Shown here: positions 40,875 to 47,982 of the stretch, piece by piece
Layout: each line of letters begins with the position of its first letter
Position numbering within the stretch: the first letter of the stretch is position 1
Source: a virus
IMG/VR virus record: IMGVR_UViG_3300046780_000427
Location: 1 to 64,000 of that record
DNA length: 64,000 nt
Direction: 5' to 3' (one strand)
The notes under the pieces: generated by a model
Database searches by the model: none
What the model was told of the DNA's origin: nothing
Seen by the model: the letters and a program-made list of their open reading frames with translations, nothing else
Program-made: the position numbers and the translations under genes

Positions 40875-41233
40875 CGGGTCTCCTGGTCGATGCGGACCCC
40901 GGCGGCGGACAGGACGGCAAACACGGTAGGCCCGTTGAACTCGGCGAACCTGTCATCCAGGAGGCCGAGGGCGGCCAGGCCCCGGAGCATCCCGGCGACC
41001 CGGACCAGGAACCCGCCGATCACCTCCGGTGGCAGGCCCGGGTAACGGCGGCGCAGGTCCTCGGCGAAGTTCTCCCCGAGGGACAGGACCTCCGGCCTGT
41101 TCTCCTCGGCCTCGTCGGTGGCGAGGAGTTCCGCGTCGGGCAGGTCATCGCCGCCGGGGTACTTGACACCCTCGGCGCGCATCCGGGCGTAAACCTCCCG
41201 GTGCCAGTCGGTGGGCCCATCAGGGCGGGTCAT
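40871..41233 (-). CDS. Small acidic protein, unknown
   Basis: This 120-residue protein starts at ATG 41233 (ATGA overlap) and ends by overlapping the YqaJ start. It is acidic and helical (AELLATDEAEENRPEVLSLG, FAEDLRRRYPGLPPEVIGGF). Proteins of this size just before exonuclease genes are common in actinophages. Function is unknown. Confidence 0.55.
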   Translation of the reverse strand: MTRPDGPTDWHREVYARMRAEGVKYPGGDDLPDAELLATDEAEENRPEVLSLGENFAEDLRRRYPGLPPEVIGGFLVRVAGMLRGLAALGLLDDRFAEFNGPTVFAVLSAAGVRIDQETR

Positions 41234-41733
41234 GGGCGGGCCCCCGGCCAGTTGTGCGCGGCGCACCAGTGCTGGTAGTCAGTGCGGGTCAGGGCCCGGG
41301 CGAGGAGGTCCAGGATCGCCGGGTCCTGCGGGCGGGCGGCGAGGAGGTCCAGGGCGCAGGCGATCCGGGACCTCGCATCGGCGGCGGCCGCAGCGTCGAT
41401 AGCGGCCTGGGCCTGGGGCAGTGAGGAGCCAGGCGCATGGATGCACCAGCCGACCGGCTCATGCGGTTTGGGGGTGGCCGGGCACTCGGTGTCTGAGCAC
41501 CACAGGGCAGGCTCGGGGGCCAGGTGGTGCCTGCGGATGGGCGGGTCGGCGCCGAGGTGGGCATCGATGCCGGCGACCAGGCCGCCGGCGAGCGCGCACA
41601 GCCGCTCCTCCGTGGCTGCTGTCGCGTCCCCGAGGGTGTGTGCGCCTTCGTAGGTGAAGGTGATCTGCACGTCTACGTGGGTGCGCCGGGTCATCCCCTC
41701 GCGGGTGACCAGGGTCTCCGGGTCTGCTCTCAT
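41230..41733 (-). CDS. Protein of unknown function
   Basis: This 167-residue protein starts at ATG 41733. It has VDVQITFTYEGAHTLGDATA near the N-terminus, then a Cys/His segment (HHLAPEPALWCSDTECPATP, CIHAPG) and an Ala-rich helical end (AAIDAAAAADARSRIACALD). A zinc site is possible. It is coupled to both neighbours. Confidence 0.55.
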   Translation of the reverse strand: MRADPETLVTREGMTRRTHVDVQITFTYEGAHTLGDATAATEERLCALAGGLVAGIDAHLGADPPIRRHHLAPEPALWCSDTECPATPKPHEPVGWCIHAPGSSLPQAQAAIDAAAAADARSRIACALDLLAARPQDPAILDLLARALTRTDYQHWCAAHNWPGARP

Positions 41734-41951
41734 CGTTCGCTCCTGGGCCGGACCACGCCGGCGGTTGTGCGGCGGCGGCCGGTGATCCCGCCGGGCATCG
41801 GCAGGACCGGCTCGGTGAACCTGCCAGGGTCGGTCTGCCGGGCCCGCAGGGTCTCCACATCCTCCATGACCGGGGACTTGCGGCCCTGCGCGGCCAGTTT
41901 CCGGGCGTACTTGGACTGCCTGCCCTGCACTGCGGGGCGGGGCCGGGTCAC
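41730..41951 (-). CDS. Small basic protein, unknown
   Basis: This 73-residue protein is strongly basic (QGRQSKYARKLAAQGRKSPV, GRRRTTAGVVRPRSER), with a GTG start overlapping the upstream stop. It may bind nucleic acid. No family is recognised. Confidence 0.5.
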   Translation of the reverse strand: MTRPRPAVQGRQSKYARKLAAQGRKSPVMEDVETLRARQTDPGRFTEPVLPMPGGITGRRRTTAGVVRPRSER

Positions 41952-42202
41952 CGGGCACCTGCGTGCACGGACGGGTCCGCGGCCTCAGCGGCGTCGCGGG
42001 CCTTAGACCGGGCCAGGGTCTCCGCGTAGATGGTTTCGGCGCGGGAGTAGGTGGACGGCGCGGCGGTGGCGAGGGTCGCGTGGATCCGCGCCTGGGCACG
42101 GAACCCGACAGCCTCGCTGGTGTCGGTGGTGGTCGCGGCCAGCTCCAGGAGCAGGCACGCCTGCCGGTAGTGCTCGGCAGGGGACGGCAAAGATTCGAGC
42201 AT
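41948..42202 (-). CDS. First gene of the leftward operon, helical protein
   Basis: This 84-residue protein starts at ATG 42202 and carries the conserved GGAGAGAGGGA ribosome-binding sequence used by the rightward early genes. It is fully helical (SPAEHYRQACLLLELAATTT, RAETIYAETLARSKARDAA), resembling tetratricopeptide-like short helical hairpins. Function is unknown. Confidence 0.6.
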   Translation of the reverse strand: MLESLPSPAEHYRQACLLLELAATTTDTSEAVGFRAQARIHATLATAAPSTYSRAETIYAETLARSKARDAAEAADPSVHAGAR

Positions 42203-42240
42203 CGGGTTCCCTCTCTCCGGTAGGTCTTCCCTCACAACCT

Positions 42241-42269
42241 ACGGTATAGGCCGACGGGGGTTCATGCAA
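42241..42269 (-). promoter_or_regulatory. Leftward promoter of the 42202-30744 operon
   Basis: On the minus strand TTGCAT (42269-42264) and TACCGT (42246-42241) are separated by 17 bp. They lie about 40 bp before the first leftward gene with its GGAGAGAGGGA sequence. Confidence 0.6.
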
Positions 42270-42623
42270 TCACCTACGTCTGACAGAACCGTGTGACCTG
42301 CCGGTACTTCCCCCTCCGGGGGTCCTCGGGTAGCATGTGGCGTGAAGGGTGTTCCTTCCAAGGATGGGTAGCGAGACCTCCCCGGAACTGGTGGTGTTCC
42401 CCCCTCTCTCCAGCGGGCCGCCCGGTCCCGGGGGTACTCAGCCCCCCGGCACCGAGGCGGCCCGCACAGTTTCCCGCCCTGGGCAGCCCGGTCTAACAGG
42501 TCTAAACTCGGCCTCACCCTGTAACGACATAGGCACGCGTTACGGTGGGCTTGGAGAGAGCATTACCCGTGGTTAGGGGACTGGCCACGTCTTGACCGAC
42601 CACAGGACCTTGGAGGGCTGAGT
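42270..42623. promoter_or_regulatory. Divergent early control region
   Basis: About 420 bp between divergent operons holds no large gene. Going right it contains a CCCCC-TCC-GGGGG dyad (42310s), TAGCAT at 42331-42336 as a possible -10, the large hairpin 42413-42465, TACGGT at 42541-42546, and a GGAGAGAG ribosome site at 42553-42560. The last is followed by GTG 42569 and only eight codons, a possible leader peptide or gene remnant. The layout resembles an attenuated phage control region. Confidence 0.5.
42413..42465 (+). terminator. 21-bp leader hairpin (attenuator-like)
   Basis: GCGGGCCGCC pairs with GGCGGCCCGC, then CGGT with ACCG, then CCGGGGG with CCCCCGG. The only interruptions are one bulged A and one C-C mismatch, with an 8-nt apical loop. 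It lies in the untranslated leader of the rightward operon. No T-tract follows, so a Rho-type or regulated stop is possible. Confidence 0.6.
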
Positions 42624-42722
42624 ATGCGTCACCTGCCGCATCCACCAAGGACCAGCCCGGCACCTGCCGCCTGTCAACCGAGTATTGACAGGCACCCGCA
42701 GCAGCCGGGCTGTCCAGCATGA
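42624..42722 (+). CDS. Short leader peptide containing palindrome S5
   Basis: This 32-codon frame starts at ATG 42624 with GGAGG at 42612-42616, seven bases away. It ends in TGA overlapping the ATG of the next gene (ATGA). The peptide is Pro/His-rich with two Cys and shows no domain. Good ribosome site and coupling suggest real translation, perhaps to couple or regulate the next gene. Confidence 0.5.
   Translation: MRHLPHPPRTSPAPAACQPSIDRHPQQPGCPA
42672..42690. promoter_or_regulatory. Palindromic site S5 (TGTCAA-N7-TTGACA)
   Basis: Exact match, spacer CCGAGTA. Symmetry extends to 9-bp arms (GCCTGTCAA/TTGACAGGC). It lies at the entry to the rightward operon, inside the leader peptide frame. 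Confidence 0.8.
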
Positions 42723-43198
42723 CCACCACCACAACCCGCCCCGGGCCCGCAGGATCGCTCCCGGGCCCGCGGGGACTACCAGCCAGCCAGGCTGAGGCCA
42801 TCACGATCATCCTCGGCCTGTCCGACTCCCTCGATCAGATGCGCGCCTACGCCGGCGCGCTCTACCGCGCCGGCGTGCTCGAGGGGAGACGCCAGGCAGC
42901 CGGGTACTGCCCCGGCCACCGGGAACAGATCGCCGAAGCGTTCCTCGCGGGTGAACGCCAGGCCCGCGCCGATGACCTGCCCGCGTTTGATGCCGGGTTC
43001 GCCGCATGCTGGCAGCGGTTCGCGGTGGAGATCGCCACCAGGTCAGCGCCGCCGCGCTCCGGCAGGTGGCGGCGCCCGGTGTGCGGGGACCTGACCTGCG
43101 GCCGGGAAGCATGCCAGCCGAGACCCCGGCGGAAACGGGAACCGCACGACCAGGCAGCCATGATCACCCGTGCCCGCGAGTCCTGGGGGCTGACATGA
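42719..43198 (+). CDS. Protein of unknown function, early operon
   Basis: This 159-residue protein has a Thr/Pro-rich N-terminus and a helical middle (AEAITIILGLSDSLDQMRAY, AIAEAFLAGERQARADDLP-like segment). The basic Cys-containing C-terminus (RRPVCGDLTCGREACQPRPR) may bind zinc. It is coupled to the ATPase gene by ATGA and may be a partner of it. Confidence 0.55.
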   Translation: MTTTTTRPGPAGSLPGPRGLPASQAEAITIILGLSDSLDQMRAYAGALYRAGVLEGRRQAAGYCPGHREQIAEAFLAGERQARADDLPAFDAGFAACWQRFAVEIATRSAPPRSGRWRRPVCGDLTCGREACQPRPRRKREPHDQAAMITRARESWGLT

Positions 43199-44313
43199 CC
43201 GCACAGGACTGGTCAGACTCCATCAGCCCCGAGGAGTACGCGGCCGAGCGGATCACCGCCCTGCGCGCCTGCCTCTACCCGGTGGAGGACCTGGGGAAAA
43301 TCCCGGCCCCGGTCAGCCTGGTGGACCACTGGCTCACGATGACGTCCCTCAACTGGCTGTTCGGCGACCGGGGGTCGTTCAAGTCGTTCGTGGCGATCGA
43401 CTTCGCCGGGTGTGTCGGCACCGGCAAGTCATGGCACGGGCATGAGACCCGGCAGTCCCCCGTCCTGTACTGCGCGCTAGAAGGCGCACCCGGCCTCTAC
43501 CAGCGGGTAAGGGCCTGGGAGGACCATGCCGGTGAGGAGATGACCGGCGTCCACTTCCTGGTCCCCAGATCCCTCCAGGTCGTGGATGACGGGGCCGTGC
43601 TCGCCGGCCTGGCTGCCGAGCTGGGCGCGGGCCTGGTCATCATCGACACGCAGAACCGTGCGACGGTCGGACTGGAGGAGAACTCCTCTATCGACATGGG
43701 CCGGATGATCGCTGCGATGGACCGGATCCAGCACGCCACCGGCGGGTGCGTCCTGACCATCCACCACACCGCCGCCGGCTCCCACCGGCCCCGAGGCCAC
43801 ACGTCCATTGACGCGGCCGCTGCGGCGATGATCCGGGTGTCCTGCGACGGGGGCCTGGTCAAGGTCACCAACGAGAAGCAAAAGGACGGCCCCCGCGCGG
43901 GGATGATGCTGCTCAACGCGACCCCCCGCCTGGACTCGGTGGTCCTCACCGCGGACTCCGGGGTCGTCCTGACCGACTCGATGCGCACCGTCCTGGCCGC
44001 GTTGCGGAACCTGAATGAGACCGAAGGACCCGTGACCAACGCGCAGGTCAAACGGGCATGCACCTCCCAGGGGATGCCGGAGGCAACGTTCAACTGGGCG
44101 CTGCGGGAGCTGAAGAACCGCGGGCAGGTCGAGCGGATCGGCCCGAAGACCGCGCCGAAGTGGCAACTGGTCGACAAACGTCAGGCCACCCTGGACGGCC
44201 CGGGGGAGACCCCGCCTGAGGCCCCGCCCGCATCCAACGGGCACCGGGAAACAGCCGACGTGCCCGAAAGCCCGTGGGGAGCAGGGACCGCCGGTGAAGC
44301 AGCCCAGGTGTAA
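43195..44313 (+). CDS. RepA/RecA-like AAA ATPase (replicative helicase type)
   Basis: This 372-residue ATPase has Walker A as GDRGSFKS (57-64), the RepA-like GxxGxxKS form. Walker B is GLVIIDTQNR (about 143-152). Sensor/arginine-type segments are GCVLTIHHTAAGSHRPRGHT and AAAAMIRVSC. The C-terminal 90 residues contain a winged-helix-like part (NAQVKRACTSQGMPEATFNW). Such proteins act as DnaB-like or RepA helicases in phage and plasmid replication. The adjacent repeat-rich intergenic region may be the origin. Confidence 0.8.
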   Translation: MTAQDWSDSISPEEYAAERITALRACLYPVEDLGKIPAPVSLVDHWLTMTSLNWLFGDRGSFKSFVAIDFAGCVGTGKSWHGHETRQSPVLYCALEGAPGLYQRVRAWEDHAGEEMTGVHFLVPRSLQVVDDGAVLAGLAAELGAGLVIIDTQNRATVGLEENSSIDMGRMIAAMDRIQHATGGCVLTIHHTAAGSHRPRGHTSIDAAAAAMIRVSCDGGLVKVTNEKQKDGPRAGMMLLNATPRLDSVVLTADSGVVLTDSMRTVLAALRNLNETEGPVTNAQVKRACTSQGMPEATFNWALRELKNRGQVERIGPKTAPKWQLVDKRQATLDGPGETPPEAPPASNGHRETADVPESPWGAGTAGEAAQV

Positions 44314-44323
44314 CACGGCTGTA

Positions 44324-44347
44324 GGAACGGGCGGTTACACCCGTTCC
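44324..44347 (+). terminator. Hairpin after the ATPase gene
   Basis: GGAACGGG (44324-44331) and CCCGTTCC (44340-44347) form an 8-bp stem with an 8-nt loop, eleven bases after the stop codon. It is a probable terminator or mRNA end. Confidence 0.5.
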
Positions 44348-44604
44348 CACCTGCGGCAGAACCGCTCCTGTCGGTGCCGCTCTTTCCAGCTGTCACAGCA
44401 CGGTCACAGGCATAGTTACAGCAACCGCGCGAATGCGGTTGCCGCTCTTAGGTTTGTGACTACGGATCCGTCTAAATCTCTGACGGTGAGAGGTTGTCTC
44501 CAGGACAGGGGGGTGGCCGCTCCGCGACCCCCCCTCGGGCACCCGCAGGGCACCCTAAACCAGGACCTGGGGTCAATCCTAGTCCCCCCTGTCAACCCCC
44601 AGAT
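44348..44604. other. Repeat-rich intergenic region, possible replication origin
   Basis: This is part of a 345-bp gap. It holds three direct repeats GTCACAG (44392), GTCACAG (44403) and GTTACAG (44415), phased by 11-12 bp. It also holds an 8-bp dyad GCAACCGC/GCGGTTGC (44421-44442), the palindrome ACGGATCCGT (44462-44471), a GGGGGGT/ACCCCCC dyad (44508-44533) and a lone TGTCAA (44590). Phased repeats beside a helicase gene are typical of iteron-type origins, but no initiator-binding evidence exists. Confidence 0.4.
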
Positions 44605-44656
44605 GTTTGTAGGAACCCTACAAACTAGCGTTCCTACCTGCGGAAACGGGAGGAAC
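44605..44656 (+). promoter_or_regulatory. Overlapping alternative hairpins before gene 44659
   Basis: Three inverted repeats share bases. GTTTGTAGG/CCTACAAAC spans 44605-44625, GTAGGAAC/GTTCCTAC spans 44609-44637, and GTTCCT/AGGAAC spans 44630-44656. The last covers the ribosome site GGGAGGAAC. They cannot form together, as in attenuators or RNA switches. TAGCGT (44626-44631) could be a -10 within the same DNA. Confidence 0.5.
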
Positions 44657-44658
44657 AG

Positions 44659-44811
44659 ATGAGGACAGGCCAGCGGTCAGCGGTCCAGCGTGCGCAGCGC
44701 GACGGGACCTGCCCGCAGTGCCACCGCCCGATCCGGCGGGGAAACTGGATCCACCCGCTCGGGGACCTATGGCTGTGCATCCGGTGCTGGCCGAGGAGGG
44801 AGACCCCATGA
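44659..44811 (+). CDS. Small zinc-ribbon protein
   Basis: This 50-residue protein starts at ATG 44659 with GGGAGGAAC upstream. It has two Cys pairs, CPQC (18-21) and CIRC (40-43), separated by a basic beta segment. That fits a zinc ribbon that could bind nucleic acid or another protein. It ends by ATGA overlap with the next gene. Confidence 0.6.
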   Translation: MRTGQRSAVQRAQRDGTCPQCHRPIRRGNWIHPLGDLWLCIRCWPRRETP

Positions 44812-45257
44812 CGTGCTCGACCAGGCCGGTGGTGCAGTGCACGCCGGACAGCCGCCACCACCGCCGCCAGTTCGCCCGGATGACCGCGCAGGACTCGGCG
44901 CTGATCGCCATCACCGACCACGGGGCAGGGCCACGGAACGTGGCGAATCTCAAAAGGCTGGTGCCGATCACCCCGCCAGGCGGGGCTCCCGCCGAGGATG
45001 GCCGGTGTGAGGCGTGCTACCACAACCCGGCGTACTCCTGGGCGCAGGACCTCATCCTGCATCAGCTCCTCGCCGGGCAACCAGCCCCGGTGCGGATCCT
45101 CACCCGGCTGCCGCCGTGGCGGGCGGTGATGCTGGCCCGCGCTGCGGTGGCCCTGGGCCCGGGGATCTCGGTCGGCACCGTGGACCGGCTCCTGGCCGAG
45201 GCCCGCAGGGTCGGCGGGGCCGGGGTCCTTACCGAGGGCTGGTGGAACGGTGCCTAG
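44808..45257 (+). CDS. Protein of unknown function
   Basis: This 149-residue protein has a Cys pair RCEACYHNPAYSW in the middle and a helical C-terminal part (APVRILTRLPPWRAVMLARA, SVGTVDRLLAEARRVGGA). The latter could be a helix-turn-helix-like or primase-accessory fold. It lies in the early operon behind the zinc-ribbon gene. Confidence 0.55.
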   Translation: MTCSTRPVVQCTPDSRHHRRQFARMTAQDSALIAITDHGAGPRNVANLKRLVPITPPGGAPAEDGRCEACYHNPAYSWAQDLILHQLLAGQPAPVRILTRLPPWRAVMLARAAVALGPGISVGTVDRLLAEARRVGGAGVLTEGWWNGA

Positions 45258-45429
45258 CGGTGAGGAGTTCCGCCGCAAGGTCCGGGAGGCCCAGGCCGCG
45301 CAGGCTCACGTGGCGAGGACCGCACGGGGCAGGCCCCGCCGGCGTGCCGGGGTCGCCGCCGTGTCGGGCCCCGGTATGGTTCGCAAGCTTCCGCCGCCAC
45401 CTGAGCGGCGTGAGGAGAAGGAGGAATGA
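45250..45429 (+). CDS. Small basic protein
   Basis: This 59-residue protein with GTG 45250 overlaps the preceding gene by eight bases and ends next to the following start. It is highly basic with alternating Arg/Lys (FRRKVREAQAAQAHVARTAR, GRPRRRAG) and an acidic-basic tail. It is probably a nucleic-acid-binding peptide. Confidence 0.5.
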   Translation: MPSGEEFRRKVREAQAAQAHVARTARGRPRRRAGVAAVSGPGMVRKLPPPPERREEKEE

Positions 45430-45779
45430 TGGCTCAATCCGTGAACCTGGCAGGCACCATGCCAGGGGAGTCCGTCAACGGCCTGTACGCGATCGTGGAG
45501 GACCTGATCAAGGACGGCCGCAGGCTCCGCCTGGTCGTCGGCCTGGTCGACACCGACACGATCAAGGTCAAGGTCGCCACCGGCGACCAGATACCCGTGA
45601 TCCAGTTCCGGCACCTGGAGGTCGCAGACCGCACCCCGCAGGCGGAGGCCGCCGGGGAGATCCTGCACGAACTCCTCACCGCCCGCACCGGGCAGGCTGA
45701 GCTGATGCTGCCGTTCACCCCGGGGTCGTTCGCCCCGCCACCGCAACCGAAGGCCGGCCGCGCCGGCGAGGAGGACTGA
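45429..45779 (+). CDS. Protein of unknown function
   Basis: This 116-residue protein is given the second ATG (45429) because AGGAGG is only one base from the first. It has alternating strands and helices (NGLYAIVEDLIKDGRRLRLV, VGLVDTDTIKVKVATGDQIP) and a Pro-rich end. It is coupled to the protease-like gene, possibly as its partner. Confidence 0.55.
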   Translation: MAQSVNLAGTMPGESVNGLYAIVEDLIKDGRRLRLVVGLVDTDTIKVKVATGDQIPVIQFRHLEVADRTPQAEAAGEILHELLTARTGQAELMLPFTPGSFAPPPQPKAGRAGEED

Positions 45780-46624
45780 TGACCGCAACCGGCATCCACC
45801 ATGACCCGGCCCGCAAGCTCGGCTACATCCCGTCCACCCTGGCCGCGAGGGAGCGGCTGATCCGCCTCCCCCTGGGCGCGGTCCTCCCGGACGTGCCTGC
45901 CCTGGCGGACAACCTGGAGGCCCCGCAGTTCATCCTCGGGAGCAACGACAAGTTCGGCACCTGCTGGCCGACATCGGTCGCGAACCATGCGATCCTCACC
46001 TGGTACTACGTGAAGGGGGAGCAGGTCACCGTCACCGATGAGGACGTGTTCGACCTCTACCGGCGGTCAGGCAACCCGAACTTCGACCCCGCGTCCGGCA
46101 CCGATGACAACGGCGTGGACCCGCTTAGCGCCGGGTTCCCCGCACTCATGTCCGGTGGCATCGGCGTGACCCTGGTCGATGAGCACGGCAACCCCGACCC
46201 CGCGTCCCGGCAGGTGATCAAACCGGTGTGCTACGGGTCGTTCGACCACACGTCCCTCCCGGACCTGCACGCGGCCACCTGGGCGACCGGCGCGGCGATG
46301 CTCGGGGTGAACCTGGAGATCGCGCAGCAGTCCCAGCCGGCCCTGTGGGACTACAAGCCCTCGGGTGAGTGGGGCGGGCACGCGATCATCGGCGGCGCCT
46401 ACGCCCCCGCCGCCTCGGTCGCGGTCCTGGATGAGACGTGCATCTCCTGGCAGCAGAAGATCGGCATGACCGGCAGGTTCCTGGGCCACCAGCTCGACAT
46501 GGGTGTCGGCCTGGTGTGGGAGCCGACATGGCGCGATGACACGTTCGCCGCCGGCGTGGACCGGGCCGCGCTCGCCGCCCTGTACCTGGCGGCCACCGGG
46601 CAGCCCATTGGGCAGCCGGGGTGA
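45779..46624 (+). CDS. Papain-like cysteine protease domain protein
   Basis: This 281-residue protein has FGTCWPTSVANHAILT (Cys62-Trp63), the classic papain oxyanion/catalytic pattern. SGEWGGHAIIGGAY (His201) and CISWQQKIG follow where papains have Asn-Ser-Trp. There is no signal peptide, so it would act in the cytoplasm. An early phage-encoded papain-like protease is unusual; targets could be host regulators or phage precursors. It overlaps neighbouring genes at both ends. Confidence 0.7.
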   Translation: MTATGIHHDPARKLGYIPSTLAARERLIRLPLGAVLPDVPALADNLEAPQFILGSNDKFGTCWPTSVANHAILTWYYVKGEQVTVTDEDVFDLYRRSGNPNFDPASGTDDNGVDPLSAGFPALMSGGIGVTLVDEHGNPDPASRQVIKPVCYGSFDHTSLPDLHAATWATGAAMLGVNLEIAQQSQPALWDYKPSGEWGGHAIIGGAYAPAASVAVLDETCISWQQKIGMTGRFLGHQLDMGVGLVWEPTWRDDTFAAGVDRAALAALYLAATGQPIGQPG

Positions 46625-46839
46625 AGACCTGCTCGGCGCTGCGTGCCCGCGACTCCGGGGAAGTCCCTACCGGACACTTCCATGTCCTGGACGTGACCGA
46701 GGTCGCTTACGTCCACCTGGTCGAGGACGATCACCCGTTCGGCTGGCACCCCGGTGAGGGGCTGCTGCACATGGAGGGGTCCTGGTCGATCCAGGGCGGG
46801 GAGCTGCTACCACCACAGGAGGACACCGATGCACCCTAA
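46621..46839 (+). CDS. Small protein, unknown
   Basis: This 72-residue acidic, beta-rich protein (GHFHVLDVTEVAYVHLVEDD, GEGLLHMEGSWSIQGGE), GTG start coupled to the protease-like gene, may be an inhibitor or partner of that enzyme; this is context only. Confidence 0.5.
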   Translation: MKTCSALRARDSGEVPTGHFHVLDVTEVAYVHLVEDDHPFGWHPGEGLLHMEGSWSIQGGELLPPQEDTDAP

Positions 46840-47026
46840 CCAGGTCCACCCGCGGCGTGCCCAGGTCTCCGCGGCTGCCCGCAAACCCGCACCCCGGTAC
46901 TACGCCCGTGCTGAGGGCCGGGCCTTGCACCGGGCCCGCCGGTGGCGCACCGGCCCCGGCCCGTCCTGGCACACCCCGGTCCGCGGGGCCAGGACCGCCC
47001 GGGGTGCCGTGTACGACGAAGCGTGA
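46829..47026 (+). CDS. Small basic protein
   Basis: This 65-residue Arg/Ala-rich protein starts at ATG 46829 with AGGAGGA upstream and contains several aromatic residues (RYYARAEGRALHRARRWR). It is probably nucleic-acid-binding. Last gene before palindrome S6. Confidence 0.5.
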   Translation: MHPNQVHPRRAQVSAAARKPAPRYYARAEGRALHRARRWRTGPGPSWHTPVRGARTARGAVYDEA

Positions 47027-47062
47027 CCACCGGCCAGCCCTCCCGGGCAGCCCGCGGTCACC

Positions 47063-47081
47063 TGTCAACACCGTGTTGACA
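47063..47081. promoter_or_regulatory. Palindromic site S6 (TGTCAA-N7-TTGACA)
   Basis: Exact match, spacer CACCGTG, 9-bp arms (CCTGTCAAC/GTTGACAGG). It is intergenic, 25 bp before the secreted protein gene. Confidence 0.8.
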
Positions 47082-47105
47082 GGAGCAAGGGGAAGGAAAC
47101 ACCCG

Positions 47106-47972
47106 ATGCGATTCCGTGCAACCATCACCGCCGCGGCCGCCGTGCTGGCCGTGGCCATCACCGGCGCCGGGTATGCCTCCGGGCACGCCCAGCCTGGCCC
47201 GTCCCGGGTCACCTGCACCAGCGCCGGTGGGATCACCACCGGTGGCAAGGCTAGCGCACCCGGCAACGGGTATGCCGTCTGGACGGCGCTGCCTGCGCCG
47301 CTGCCCGCGTGCCAGGAGCAGGCGTGGGTCAAGGTGTTCGCTGCCAACGGGCTGTCCGCATCCAGTGGAATGCTCAAGTCCACCTCGGCGAACCTGGGCA
47401 GGGTCACTGAGGCGCAGGTCCCGCAGGGCCTCCCGCTGGCCCGGGCGAGGCTGGAGGTCCAGTTCACCGGCAACCCGGGCAGCCGCCTGTGCAAGGTGTT
47501 CTTCCCGGCCGGGGATGGCACCTACCACCCGTGCACGAACACCAAGACCGCGGAGCTGACCGTCAAGCGGGTCGCGGTGACCTGGTTCCACATCTGCCTC
47601 GCCCTGAATCACAGCCTGTGCGCTACGGCTAACGGCGTCGGCCATAACCTGTCGGTAGTGTCCTCCGGTTACAACAAGTGGCAGGCCATCCCGGACGGGT
47701 CCGGCGGGAAGATCATGTGGCAGAACGGCTCCGGCAACTGCATGGAGGTCACATCCTCCGAGGCCGTGACGAACACGCTCGGCGGCTGCGGCGGTGCCGC
47801 TTCTGAGGACTGGACGGTCGGCGGGTCCGGCAACGTGACATTCAACAACTCCGGCACGGACCTTTACATGGGCACCAACGGCGCGCAGGCCGGCAAGCTG
47901 GTCTACGCCCACCCGCCGCACACCGGGTTTGACCGGGGGTGGGTCACGTTCTCCTGCTGCGCGAAGGGCTAA
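47106..47972 (+). CDS. Secreted protein, possibly lectin-like
   Basis: This 288-residue protein has a clear signal peptide (MRFRATITAAAAVLAVAITG, then AGYASGHA). The mature part has paired Cys and, from about residue 155, segments like LCATANGVGHNLSVVSSGYN, GKIMWQNGSGNCMEV and DLYMGTNG, suggestive of a beta-trefoil (ricin-type) domain. Export by a phage early gene suggests action at the cell surface, for example masking receptors or competing phages. AAGGGGAAGGAAA precedes the start, and palindrome S6 is just upstream. Confidence 0.6.
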   Translation: MRFRATITAAAAVLAVAITGAGYASGHAQPGPSRVTCTSAGGITTGGKASAPGNGYAVWTALPAPLPACQEQAWVKVFAANGLSASSGMLKSTSANLGRVTEAQVPQGLPLARARLEVQFTGNPGSRLCKVFFPAGDGTYHPCTNTKTAELTVKRVAVTWFHICLALNHSLCATANGVGHNLSVVSSGYNKWQAIPDGSGGKIMWQNGSGNCMEVTSSEAVTNTLGGCGGAASEDWTVGGSGNVTFNNSGTDLYMGTNGAQAGKLVYAHPPHTGFDRGWVTFSCCAKG

Positions 47973-47982
47973 CCTGCTGGAC

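Noticed and set aside
42241-44660. An attP site or integrase in the control region
   Set aside because: No integrase gene, tRNA-like core or arm-type repeats were found in the window.
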